Positions 45,209 to 53,667 of a stretch of DNA of 64,000 nucleotides are shown here, piece by piece; the stretch's first letter is position 1, and every line of letters begins with the position of its first letter. The stretch covers positions 1-64,000 of the forward strand of contig CALNZC010000080.1 of NCBI GenBank assembly GCA_942490895.1, given 5' to 3'. The translations under genes and the position numbers were made by a program. The notes under the pieces are model-generated. The model worked only from the letters and a program-made list of their open reading frames with translations, was not told where the DNA came from and did not search any database. The DNA is from JAGNXB01 sp942490895 (GTDB lineage: Bacteria; Bacteroidota; Bacteroidia; Chitinophagales; Saprospiraceae).

Positions 45209-47599
45209 TTATTGACCGACCTTCACCAAACGAAGTGTAGACGTCATTTCCCCGTTGGTCATTTTGAGAAGATGCATTCCCGGCATCCAGTTACCCCCGA
45301 TTGATTTGGAGGATTGGAAAACACCTGATTCGATCAGGCGACCCAATTCGTCAAACACCTGGTAAAGTGCTCCAGCCCACTGATCATTTGGAAGGACAAT
45401 GAAGAAATCAGAAGAAGATGGGTTGGGTAAAACCTTCCATGACACTTCTGCCAGGACATCTTCATTGCTGCTTGTCTCCGTGTCTACCACCAGAAAAGCA
45501 TCTATTCCCGCTTCGACAATATGACCTGAGCTCGCTTCATCATTAGCAACAAAGAGGACCCGAATGTCAGAAAGATCAGAGAAGTAGTCCATGACAAAGA
45601 TGGAGTCCCGAGGTCTCCAACTATCCGTATCGCCGGTATATTCATTGATCAGGACATCAGTGTTGCCATCTGTCAACCAGACCTGTAGTGTGTCGTTGGG
45701 CATATTGTTGCCTCCCGTATTGACAAACCAGGCATTGTAAAAGATTGCGGGTGCCAGATAATCACTCAGATCCATGGATGGTGATTCCAGGATGGCCGAA
45801 CCATTGTCCAGATCGAATTCCCCAAGTGAGGTGCCGGCTTTCAGTCCGGTGACATAACAGGTGTTCCCCAGGTCGCCAGCCAGATCGGCAGCAGGGTTAA
45901 CTTCCATATTGCCAATGTAGGTTCCTTCTGGAATGCCACGTTCCCAAAGTCCGTTGTTTCCAGTTCCTGTAGATGTCCATCCGTAATCGAATACAAAGTC
46001 ATCCCGATATGCACGGTCTAATTCAAGAACCTGATTGGCTTGTCCACTGATGTTCAAGGCTTCAATGACCCCGTAGTCATAGCTCCAGGCACCGGCGATC
46101 ACTTCATAATCACCCAGGTAGATATCATTAATGGCAAAGCTGCCATCCAATTCGGCCACAGCATTGTATTTGATATCGTCTAACACGGTAGATTGGTAGT
46201 AGACTAATGCACCGGGAACAGGTTCACCTGTATTCTTGTCCAGAACCATTCCAGTCACGTTTGTTGTAGCAAGTGGCGTGAGTTCGATAGTCACATCTGC
46301 GACGTCACCAGCTGTCAAAGCAAAAGCTTTAATACTGGGCAGGTATCCCGCCTTATTGGTCTTCACAGTCAGTGAACCATCCTGGTTGCTTCCTGTCTTG
46401 AATCGTCCATCCGGTCCACTGATCTCCTCGTTGGGTTGTACATTCTGAATGACCACATCAGCACCCTGGATCGGGTCTTTTGTGATGGCATCGATGACGA
46501 TCCCTTCCAGATAGCTAGCACGGACGTAATTGGCATCAAAGACCCACAAGCAGGTATTGATATCAGATACAAGGAGCAGGCCACTTGGGAGATAAGGGTA
46601 GGTCCCCCAGTCTCCCTGAAAACCGGTTCCTCCAGCGACATAGGTATCAAAATTGGCCACTTCAACCAGGTTGTCTGGCTTGTGCGAATCAACAACTTTT
46701 ACCCCATCCGTATACCAGGACACGACATTGTATCCATCCAGGTAATGAGTATTGTGAGGGATGACCCCGGTTTGCCGGGTATCCACAGGCTGATATTTGT
46801 CCAGCAGTATCATGGCTCCAGGATCGGTAATATCATAGGCATCCATAAAGGCATTGGCCTTTTCATCTGTGGTAAACATGTATTTACTGTCATCAGATAC
46901 CCAGAGGTTATGACAAAAGTCAAAGGACGTTTCCTGAATACCCAGGGTGACCGGGTTTTGTTTGTCAGAAACATCTGTGATATAGGCCCCCTGTCCGAGA
47001 TTGCCGCTGTACAGCGTATCACCTCGGGAGAAATTATCATGGGAATACACCGGTTCTGCCTGGCCGACAAGTACGGGTGTACCAGGAGTGGTGTGTACAT
47101 CAAAGATGATGACCCCGCCGTTATTCAATGGATTACAACCGGAAAGAAAGGCATAGCCCTTTTCATCAATATAGATGTTGTGGCATCGGGCCATGGTGGC
47201 CGTATTACCACCAATAGTCAGGTCCGGCTTCCAAAATTCCCAGGTAACGGTATTCGGTAGATTTTCCAGGTTGATGATCAATAAGCCATCATTTCCGGCA
47301 TCTGCAGTGACATAAGCATAATGTCCCCAGGTCTTCATGTCACGCCAGGTAGAAGTAGAGCCGGGAATATAGGCCACTTCAACAGGGTTGGCAGGATCTT
47401 CCAGGCTAAGGATAGCCGTAGCCTGCCGAGTCCCCAGAATGGCGTACTCGATTCCGCTACTATCTACATATCCCCAGATATCGTTGCAGCCCTCAGCATA
47501 GGGGACATTGGCAACTTTCGTGATATTGAAATTTGTTTGGGCGGTAAGAGTCCCGGCCATCATCAGGATGAAGGCTGTTATTCGTAATGTTTGCACCAT
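45209..47599 (-). CDS. choice-of-anchor B family secreted protein with T9SS sorting domain
   Basis: A 796-residue exoprotein. Start at 47599 (MVQTLRITAFILMMAGTLTAQ) gives a signal peptide; the frame upstream of it overlaps the arsC-like gene. The N-terminal 370 residues match the LVIVD-type repeats of the choice-of-anchor B family (GCNDIWGYVDSSGIEYAILG, WRDMKTWGHYAYV, RCHNIYIDEKGYAFLSG, FCHNLWVSDDSKYMFTTDE, HNTHYLDGYNVVSWYTDGVKVVD). Two carboxypeptidase-regulatory-like domains follow, then a jelly-roll-like part, and a type A sorting domain (LPNPSSSDFFIVLPND, VFDELGRLIESG, WMPGMHLLKM). Function unknown; surface or secreted. Confidence 0.9.
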   Translation of the reverse strand: MVQTLRITAFILMMAGTLTAQTNFNITKVANVPYAEGCNDIWGYVDSSGIEYAILGTRQATAILSLEDPANPVEVAYIPGSTSTWRDMKTWGHYAYVTADAGNDGLLIINLENLPNTVTWEFWKPDLTIGGNTATMARCHNIYIDEKGYAFLSGCNPLNNGGVIIFDVHTTPGTPVLVGQAEPVYSHDNFSRGDTLYSGNLGQGAYITDVSDKQNPVTLGIQETSFDFCHNLWVSDDSKYMFTTDEKANAFMDAYDITDPGAMILLDKYQPVDTRQTGVIPHNTHYLDGYNVVSWYTDGVKVVDSHKPDNLVEVANFDTYVAGGTGFQGDWGTYPYLPSGLLLVSDINTCLWVFDANYVRASYLEGIVIDAITKDPIQGADVVIQNVQPNEEISGPDGRFKTGSNQDGSLTVKTNKAGYLPSIKAFALTAGDVADVTIELTPLATTNVTGMVLDKNTGEPVPGALVYYQSTVLDDIKYNAVAELDGSFAINDIYLGDYEVIAGAWSYDYGVIEALNISGQANQVLELDRAYRDDFVFDYGWTSTGTGNNGLWERGIPEGTYIGNMEVNPAADLAGDLGNTCYVTGLKAGTSLGEFDLDNGSAILESPSMDLSDYLAPAIFYNAWFVNTGGNNMPNDTLQVWLTDGNTDVLINEYTGDTDSWRPRDSIFVMDYFSDLSDIRVLFVANDEASSGHIVEAGIDAFLVVDTETSSNEDVLAEVSWKVLPNPSSSDFFIVLPNDQWAGALYQVFDELGRLIESGVFQSSKSIGGNWMPGMHLLKMTNGEMTSTLRLVKVGQ

Positions 47600-47629
47600 G
47601 TTGTGGGTTAAGTAACTGAGAGAAGGGAT

Positions 47630-47637
47630 CAAAAATA
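47630..47637 (-). promoter_or_regulatory. -7 box upstream of choice-of-anchor B gene
   Basis: TATTTTTG on the minus strand, 30 bases before the ATG at 47599. The -33 element is weak. Confidence 0.45.
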
Positions 47638-47695
47638 CCCATATTTGAGGGCAATTGTTTTGTGAACAACTGATTTTTTGCCAAAATGTCTCCTC

Positions 47696-48055
47696 ATGGC
47701 CAAGAATAATGACCCTGTTGCCTTTTTTCATAACCCGCGATGCCGAAAGAGCAGGGAAGCGTTGCAGCTTCTAGAGGCAGAGGGAGCTTCTGTTCAAATA
47801 AGGTATTATCTGGAAGCACCACCTTCCCAAAGTGAATTGAAAGGGATTCTGGCAAAACTGAAGTTGTCCCCTTTGGATCTGATCCGGAAGGAAGAAGCGT
47901 TGTTTAAAGAGCAATTTCGAGGGCAAGAACATACGGATGCCGAGTGGATTCGGATCATGGTAGAACATCCGAAGTTGATCCAGCGTCCCATCGCCATCCT
48001 TGGAGACCGCGCAGTGGTGGGTCGTCCACCAGAGGAGGTCCTTACCCTTCTTTGA
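47696..48055 (+). CDS. arsenate reductase (glutaredoxin-type) family protein
   Basis: A 119-residue ArsC/Spx-fold protein. The thioredoxin-like start FFHNPRCRKSREALQLLE carries the single catalytic Cys, and IQRPIAILGDRAVVGRPPEEV is the ArsC C-terminal substrate block with its conserved Arg. Such proteins reduce arsenate with glutathione or a replacement thiol, although many YffB/ArsC-like members have no proven arsenic role and no ars operon is present. Start at 47696, since the frame opens upstream only with TTG. Its end overlaps the convergent miaA by 14 bases. Confidence 0.85.
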   Translation: MAKNNDPVAFFHNPRCRKSREALQLLEAEGASVQIRYYLEAPPSQSELKGILAKLKLSPLDLIRKEEALFKEQFRGQEHTDAEWIRIMVEHPKLIQRPIAILGDRAVVGRPPEEVLTLL

Positions 48056-48947
48056 GCAAGTGAAGCACCTTATTCAGAATATCCGGGTCGCTTTCGGGGT
48101 CAAAGCGGTGCCAGTCTGTTTCTTTTCGGAACCAGGTCAGCTGTCGTTTGGCAAACCGCCGTGTGTTCTGTTGAAAGGTGGCAATGGCTTCTTCATAGGT
48201 GCATTCATCCGCCATCCAGGCAAATAATTCCTGAAGCCCGACAGTCTTGAGAGCATCCAGATGCCGTTTGGGATATAAGCTGCGTGCTTCCTCTATGAGG
48301 CCATCATCCACCATGTCCAGGATACGCTGGTCTGTTCGTTGATAGAGCCATTGGCGGTCGGGCTCCAGGAGTATGGGCAAGATCCGATAGGGCCGGGGAG
48401 TCATGGGTTTGTTCCGAAATGAGGAGAACGGCCGACCGGAATGTTCACTGACCGCAATGGCTCGGATCAAGCGCTGCGGATTGTCCAGGTCAACCTCCAG
48501 AGCATATTCGGGGTCCACCGATCGCAGTCTTTCCTGTAGGGCTGTCAGGCCGTTCTTTTCATAAACATGTCGAAGATCCATCTGAACCTCCTTGGGCACA
48601 ATGGGAAAGGAATCCAGCCCGAATCGAAGGGCACTCAAATACAGCCCCGTCCCTCCCACGACAAGGACTACCGGATGCTTCTTCAGTTGTTTCTCCAGGA
48701 GGGCAGAGGCTAGAGATTCAAACTGTCCGACATCAAACGTTTCTTCCGGATCCCGGATATCTATGAAGAAGTGGGGGACACGGGACTGTTCTTCCGGTGT
48801 GGGCTTGGCAGTAACAATGTCCATTCCTCGATAGACCTGCCGGCTGTCCGCAGACAGGATGACACTCCCCAAATGTTCGGCGAGGTCCATTCCAAGTTTG
48901 CTTTTACCAGATGCCGTAGGGCCACCGATAAAAATGACTGTTCCCAT
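48042..48947 (-). CDS. miaA: tRNA dimethylallyltransferase
   Basis: MiaA adds the dimethylallyl group to A37 of tRNAs reading UNN codons. The 301-residue length is normal. The P-loop GGPTASGKSKLG is at residues 6-17, followed by SADSRQVYRGMDIVTAKP (the conserved DSRQ/YRGMDIGTAKP block), VVGGTGLYLSAL, and the C-terminal QNTRRFAKRQLTWFRK that contacts the tRNA. The TACTTTTG box at 48952-48959 is only 4 nt before the ATG and overlaps the ggagg ribosome-binding site. The gene converges with the arsC-like gene. Confidence 0.96.
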   Translation of the reverse strand: MGTVIFIGGPTASGKSKLGMDLAEHLGSVILSADSRQVYRGMDIVTAKPTPEEQSRVPHFFIDIRDPEETFDVGQFESLASALLEKQLKKHPVVLVVGGTGLYLSALRFGLDSFPIVPKEVQMDLRHVYEKNGLTALQERLRSVDPEYALEVDLDNPQRLIRAIAVSEHSGRPFSSFRNKPMTPRPYRILPILLEPDRQWLYQRTDQRILDMVDDGLIEEARSLYPKRHLDALKTVGLQELFAWMADECTYEEAIATFQQNTRRFAKRQLTWFRKETDWHRFDPESDPDILNKVLHLLKEG

Positions 48948-48951
48948 CCTC

Positions 48952-48959
48952 CAAAAGTA
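48952..48959 (-). promoter_or_regulatory. -7 box 4 nt before the miaA ATG
   Basis: TACTTTTG on the minus strand followed by gagg and then ATG. A ggagg ribosome-binding site overlaps, so it could be chance. Confidence 0.35.
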
Positions 48960-49011
48960 GCCCCCGATTGTGAAATCCAGTCTTACCTTGGCATTCTGTT
49001 GACATTTTCAC

Positions 49012-50310
49012 ATGTTGTATACCCTTTTTCGACCCATAACCCGATGGGCCTTCCTGGCTTTTTTCAGAAAGATCCACTTGACGGGTTTCGAACAGATTCC
49101 ACGCGACAAGCCTCTGATCTTGACGGCAAATCACCCTACGGCTTTTGTCGAACCCTGTTTTTTGGCCTGTTTTGGTTCTCGAGATCTTCACTTCATGACA
49201 CGTGGCGATGTTTTCACGTCACCGTTTGTGCGCTGGTTACTCCGACAAGTTCATCTCATCCCCATCTATCGGTTTCATGATGGATTTTCAGCCTTGCGTC
49301 AAAATGAAGCCTCTTTTTCGATTGCACGAAAGATCTTGGGAAGAGGAGGGGCCATTCTCATCATGGCAGAAGGCCGAATGGGGCATGAAAAGCGACTCCG
49401 CCCACTTCAGAAAGGAGCGGCCCGGATCGGATTTGGAGCGATGGAAGAATATCATCTGAAGGATGTGATGATCCAACCGGTGGGCATCAATTATACATAC
49501 GCAGAACGAGCAAGAAAGGAGATCATGGTTGATTTTGCTGAACCCTTCTCTCTGGCTCCATATCTCGAAAACTATCAGGATCACCCCAATCAGACGCTCA
49601 GCCTTGTCACAGATCGAATCCGGGTGGCCCTGGAGCAACGCGTGATACATATCGAACAGAAAGAAGATGAAATGCTGGCAGAGTGGATATTGCAGTTGGT
49701 CAGAAAGCGATCAGACTGCATTCTACCCATCATCGAGCACGATCGAGAAGTGCTTCATGCAGAGCATGAGGCGATGTCATTGTTCAATACATTGGATGAT
49801 GATGCAAAACTCAAGCTGGTCCATGAATTGACGCCCTATTTTCAGGATTTGGAGACTCATGTGTTGGCGGATGAAGTGGTCGCAAAGGCACCAAAATTGA
49901 AGTGGAGTGACTGGATCGGTTGGTTACCTATCCAATTCTTCCATTCGGTCATCAATCTACTTCACAGCCCTCCGGTTCAACTCGGACGTTGGATCACTCG
50001 CCGTACTGTAAAGATTATTGAATTTCAAAGTTCCATTCTGCTGGGTAGTATCATGGTCGGATGGGCACTTTGGTGGCTGGGTTGGACGACCGTGATCAGT
50101 TTCTGCAATTGGAAGTTTGGGGTACTTTTTCTGATCGGATTTCCCTTATCAGCTGGATGGACTGTATGGAGTGGGGAATGGCTCAGTCAGTTTCGTCAGG
50201 CGAAACATTGGCAGGGTCTGGGAGCCAACAGTCAACAAGACCTGAGATCAACACGGCAGCGTCTGGTCAATGTATGGCGCAATCTGTCTGATCGCAACCT
50301 GGTCCTTTGA
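49012..50310 (+). CDS. PlsC-type acyltransferase with long C-terminal membrane extension
   Basis: A 432-residue glycerophospholipid acyltransferase. The catalytic block is LTANHPTAFVEPC: the His is kept but the usual Asp/Glu position is Glu one residue further along than in the H-x4-D consensus, as in the Bacteroidota NHPxxFLD-type subgroup. Motif II-like MTRGDVF and the FPEG-type motif AEGRMGHEKRLRPLQKGAARIGF follow. Ordinary PlsC is about 240 residues; the remaining 190 residues hold a helical soluble segment and two membrane helices (SILLGSIMVGWALWWLGW, FGVLFLIGFPLSAG). It may acylate lysophosphatidate or another lipid. Confidence 0.87.
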   Translation: MLYTLFRPITRWAFLAFFRKIHLTGFEQIPRDKPLILTANHPTAFVEPCFLACFGSRDLHFMTRGDVFTSPFVRWLLRQVHLIPIYRFHDGFSALRQNEASFSIARKILGRGGAILIMAEGRMGHEKRLRPLQKGAARIGFGAMEEYHLKDVMIQPVGINYTYAERARKEIMVDFAEPFSLAPYLENYQDHPNQTLSLVTDRIRVALEQRVIHIEQKEDEMLAEWILQLVRKRSDCILPIIEHDREVLHAEHEAMSLFNTLDDDAKLKLVHELTPYFQDLETHVLADEVVAKAPKLKWSDWIGWLPIQFFHSVINLLHSPPVQLGRWITRRTVKIIEFQSSILLGSIMVGWALWWLGWTTVISFCNWKFGVLFLIGFPLSAGWTVWSGEWLSQFRQAKHWQGLGANSQQDLRSTRQRLVNVWRNLSDRNLVL

Positions 50311-50344
50311 TGGACTTGTTACCCATACAGGCGAGGAGGCCAGG

Positions 50345-50662
50345 TCAGGCTGGTGTGTTCAGAATGTTGAGTTGACGTAGCACATTCCGGACCAGCCATA
50401 ACCAGAATATGATCAGTGCCGGATAGATCAGAACAACCCCGTAATTGAAATAGAGGGCATCCGTCCATTCCAAATGATGCATGTGCATGACAGCTCGGGT
50501 CATCCCGCAACCATAGCATTCTACATCAAAAAAGTAACGCGATGGACACATGATCATCCCTGTGTCGCTGTCAAATTGATCTGCTGGCAGGACCCACAAC
50601 ACAAAAGGGGTAATGGCCAAGAGGATTAGCCAAAGTATCTGGAAGAACCGTGAAGCAGTCAT
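50345..50662 (-). CDS. DUF2752 membrane protein
   Basis: A 105-residue protein with two membrane helices (about 8-25 and 70-95). Between them lies the DUF2752 signature: CPSRYFFDVECYGCGMTRAVMHMHH, with the invariant CxGCGxTR. The start is at 50662 as the frame opens seven codons upstream with no added signal. Function is unknown for the family. It follows a small YqaE-like gene and its terminator on the same strand. Confidence 0.85.
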   Translation of the reverse strand: MTASRFFQILWLILLAITPFVLWVLPADQFDSDTGMIMCPSRYFFDVECYGCGMTRAVMHMHHLEWTDALYFNYGVVLIYPALIIFWLWLVRNVLRQLNILNTPA

Positions 50663-50682
50663 GGTGGAGGAGTTTGGAAACA

Positions 50683-50721
50683 AAAAACGATCCGGTGCGC
50701 CTGGTGCCCCGAATCGTTTTT
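50683..50721 (-). terminator. terminator after YqaE-like gene
   Basis: Minus strand: aaaaacgat and atcgttttt form a 9-bp stem around a GC-rich loop that can fold further, and the descending arm ends in T. It lies 20 bases downstream of the 50741 stop codon. Confidence 0.65.
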
Positions 50722-50740
50722 AATGCTTGTGGAGAAAGGG

Positions 50741-51184
50741 TTAATAATACTCCTTCATCTTCACAAGAGCATGAATGAGTCCTCCGATTCCACAAAGGAA
50801 AATGGTGAGCAAAAGATTGATCCACCAATTGGAGCCTTCCCAGTTGTCCATAATGCCCATTGCAAGCCAGGCCCAACCAAAAATAGCCAGTACGATGTAC
50901 AAGCCTTTCGGAATGTCATCACTTTTTTTGGATTGTTTTTTTACATATTTCTGCGCGGCCTTCAACGTTACCGTCTGGACGATGCTGAGGCGCTCACCCG
51001 TCATTTCCTGGTATTTCGCTGGTGTAAGTTCCAGGAATTGGTTCAAGGCCATCTTCTGAAGGCCTGGAGGTAATGCCTGGACATCTGCCTGGTCGGCATG
51101 CCGAGTCGACCAGGTTCCGCTTACTGCTGCAAAGGACAGGCTGGAAACGGATGTGATCAAGAGGAGTAAAAGCAGTTTTTTCAT
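50741..51184 (-). CDS. YqaE/Pmp3-like membrane protein
   Basis: A 147-residue protein with a signal peptide (MKKLLLLLLITSVSSLSFA), a short soluble segment LELTPAKYQEMTGERLS, and two C-terminal helices ending LLLTIFLCGIGGLIHALV. The last helix pair matches Pmp3/YqaE (UPF0057), which affects membrane potential or stress response in other organisms. The arrangement with an N-terminal extension is the Bacteroidota version. Function here is inferred only from the family. Confidence 0.8.
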   Translation of the reverse strand: MKKLLLLLLITSVSSLSFAAVSGTWSTRHADQADVQALPPGLQKMALNQFLELTPAKYQEMTGERLSIVQTVTLKAAQKYVKKQSKKSDDIPKGLYIVLAIFGWAWLAMGIMDNWEGSNWWINLLLTIFLCGIGGLIHALVKMKEYY

Positions 51185-51334
51185 ACGATAAAGTTGATTT
51201 GGTTGGAGAAATAGTCCATCACTATCCAGGCATGAATGAAGTGTGATGTACTGGCTTCAAGATACATCACTTGAGGAAATTGACAATTCCAATTTTAATT
51301 CATTCCGTTGAAAAATCAGCTTTTCATGGCGTGT

Positions 51335-52402
51335 TTACCAGCGTAGTAAATTTGCTCCCCAGGTAAAACCACTACCAAAAGCAGCCAGACAGACCAGATC
51401 ACCTCGTTTGATAGCGCCATTTTCTACTGCCTCACAAAGAGCGATAGGTATGGAGGCCGCGGTGGTATTTCCATATTTCTGGATATTATTCCAGACCTGA
51501 TCATCGCGTAACTTCAGAATACGCTGTACAAACTGACTGATCCGCAGGTTCGCCTGGTGGGGGACCAGCATGTCCAGATTAGCCAGATCTTCTCCAGCTT
51601 CTTTCATCACCTCCTGAATGACTTCTGGAAATTTCTGAACGGCCAGTTTAAAGACAAACGGACCATCCATGTACGGATAGGTCATCCCGTCCGCAATCAT
51701 CTTTTCGGTTAGGAAAATGCCACCGTATTCTTCATTGCGATAGCCATAATCGACGGGCTCGTCCAGATATCGATTGTGATACCCCCCATGTGCTCCAGGA
51801 TTGATGAAGGCCAGTTTTTCGGCATGGGTGCCATCCGAATGCAACTTGCTGGCCAGGATGCCCTGATCAGATTCTGTGGTGGGCTGGAGTATGACAGCAC
51901 CTGCGCCATCACCGAAAATGACCGTCACATTTCGTCCACGTGTGGAATAATCCAGTCCCATACTGTGCATCTCGGATCCGACAACAAGCACGTTTTTATA
52001 CATCCCGCTGCGGATAAACTGATCACCAGTAGCCAGGCCATAGACAAAGCCTGTACACTGATTGCGGATGTCCATTGCACCGACTGTAGTTTTCGTAATG
52101 CCCAATTCGCGTTGTAGCAAGACGCCACAACCAGGGAAATAGTAATCTGGACTCAAGGTAGCAAAGAGGATGAAGTCGATATCCTCAGGGGAGATTCCAG
52201 CTCGCTCTATAGCTGTTCGAGCAGCATGCGCAGCCATCGTTGTGGTGGTTTCTGCATGCTTGATACCATATCGCCGTTCTTGTATTCCCGTTCGTTCCTG
52301 GATCCATTCATCCGAGGTTTCCATCACGGATTGGAGGTCATCATTTTTAACAATCGTCTCGGGCAGGTATTTTCCGATCCCTGCAATCTTGGTGCGTATC
52401 AT
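51335..52402 (-). CDS. 3-oxoacyl-ACP synthase III (FabH-like)
   Basis: A 355-residue thiolase-fold condensing enzyme. The catalytic triad is Cys116 (RNQCTGFVYG), His282 (VPHQANLRI) and Asn312 (YGNTTAASIP). The DEWI-RTGI N-terminal block matches FabH. Length is somewhat above E. coli FabH (317), with an insertion around residues 200-240, as in the ketoacyl-ACP synthase III forms used for branched or secondary products. The role is initiation of fatty-acid synthesis, or a related condensation. No fab partners are adjacent. Confidence 0.9.
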   Translation of the reverse strand: MIRTKIAGIGKYLPETIVKNDDLQSVMETSDEWIQERTGIQERRYGIKHAETTTTMAAHAARTAIERAGISPEDIDFILFATLSPDYYFPGCGVLLQRELGITKTTVGAMDIRNQCTGFVYGLATGDQFIRSGMYKNVLVVGSEMHSMGLDYSTRGRNVTVIFGDGAGAVILQPTTESDQGILASKLHSDGTHAEKLAFINPGAHGGYHNRYLDEPVDYGYRNEEYGGIFLTEKMIADGMTYPYMDGPFVFKLAVQKFPEVIQEVMKEAGEDLANLDMLVPHQANLRISQFVQRILKLRDDQVWNNIQKYGNTTAASIPIALCEAVENGAIKRGDLVCLAAFGSGFTWGANLLRW

Positions 52403-52517
52403 AGCAGATTCTTTGCTGCAATATAAGCAGCAGATTGGGAGAACCGGATATCCTGAATCACTGGATAGCGGATATTTCCATCAGTGGAAATTCGAAATAA
52501 TGGGAATGAAATAAAGC

Positions 52518-53639
52518 CTAGAAAAGATCGTATTGACAGAATTCTGCAGGGAGAGGACCATTGAAAACCGGGAAACGTTGCGAAGACTGTAACCCGATCT
52601 GACGCATGGCTTGCTTGTTTGCCGAGAGGATCCAGGCTGTAGATCCGACAAAATCCTGTTTCAATTTATCCCCGATTTTCTTGTAGAATTCTTCTGCGCT
52701 TTCAAGAGGAATCTTGTCATCATAGGGCGGATTCATGATCACCATCACGGGCTTTCCGGGAGGTGTCAGGGAAAAGAAATCACTGACCTCAGTCATGATG
52801 ATCTCACCTAAACCAACGCCACGAATGTTTTTGCGAGCTCCATCGATGACTTCCTCATTTTCATCGGAGCCAAAAAGTTCCAGTCCTTCAGGGACAGTGG
52901 TTTCCTTTTCTTCGATTTTGATCTGACGCCAGATGCCGGGTTCATAGTCTGGCCATCCCTGAAAGGAAAAACGGCCACGACGGATTTGTGAAGGGCGGCC
53001 AATGGCCCATTCAGCGGCTTCTGTCAGGATGGTTCCAGACCCACACATCGGATCCCACAACGGAATATCGGGTGTCCAGCCAGCGAGTTTGATCAAGCCT
53101 GCTGCGAGTACTTCGTTTAACGGAGCTAATCCCTGATACCTGCGGTAGCCACGCATGTGCATACTGGATCCAACGGCATCCAGCGAGATATCGACCTGAT
53201 CTTCGAAAATATGCAGATTGATCCGAATATCCGGTTCATCACGGTCGACATCTGGACGGCGTCCAACATCTTTCCGAATGCGGTCGCACAGAGCGTCCTT
53301 CACAACCAGTGAAGGGTAGTTGGTATGCGGAAAGAGACGGGAGTTGATCACTCCAGTAATGGCAAACGTCTGATCGGGGCCGAGCACTTTCCGCCATGGC
53401 AGGTCAAAGGTTTTCCAGTATAGTTCCCGTTCAGTCTGGATTTGGAAACTGGCCAAGGGCTCCAATACCCTCAGGATGGTCCTCGCCGTAAAACATACTT
53501 TGTACAGTTGGGCAACATCTCCACGAAATCGCACCATCCTCGCACCGGCTTCAATATCCGTCGCACCCAGTGTTTCCAACTCCTGGGCGGTCACACCTTC
53601 AAGTCCACCTAAAGTAGTGGCAATATAGTCCCTGATCAT
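52518..53639 (-). CDS. THUMP-domain class I rRNA methyltransferase
   Basis: A 373-residue RNA methyltransferase of the RlmL/YcbY N-terminal group, modifying a guanosine N2 in rRNA. The N-terminal THUMP part includes GLEGVTAQELETLGATDIEAGARMVRFRG; the catalytic domain has LWDPMCGSGTILTEAA (SAM motif) and IMNPPYDDKI (N-P-P-Y target-base motif). The start at 53639 is preferred over upstream in-frame Met because a TATCTTTG box lies 6 nt before it. The upstream neighbour gene overlaps the extended reading frame. Confidence 0.9.
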   Translation of the reverse strand: MIRDYIATTLGGLEGVTAQELETLGATDIEAGARMVRFRGDVAQLYKVCFTARTILRVLEPLASFQIQTERELYWKTFDLPWRKVLGPDQTFAITGVINSRLFPHTNYPSLVVKDALCDRIRKDVGRRPDVDRDEPDIRINLHIFEDQVDISLDAVGSSMHMRGYRRYQGLAPLNEVLAAGLIKLAGWTPDIPLWDPMCGSGTILTEAAEWAIGRPSQIRRGRFSFQGWPDYEPGIWRQIKIEEKETTVPEGLELFGSDENEEVIDGARKNIRGVGLGEIIMTEVSDFFSLTPPGKPVMVIMNPPYDDKIPLESAEEFYKKIGDKLKQDFVGSTAWILSANKQAMRQIGLQSSQRFPVFNGPLPAEFCQYDLF

Positions 53640-53645
53640 TGGTGC

Positions 53646-53653
53646 CAAAGATA
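53646..53653 (-). promoter_or_regulatory. -7 box 6 nt before the THUMP methyltransferase ATG
   Basis: TATCTTTG on the minus strand, then gcacca and ATG at 53639. Another candidate leaderless promoter. Confidence 0.45.
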
Positions 53654-53667
53654 GACAATCCCTTTGG

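Noticed and set aside
46436..47260. 274-codon plus-strand frame opposite the choice-of-anchor B gene
   Set aside because: Antisense shadow; composition and lack of motifs fit no protein.
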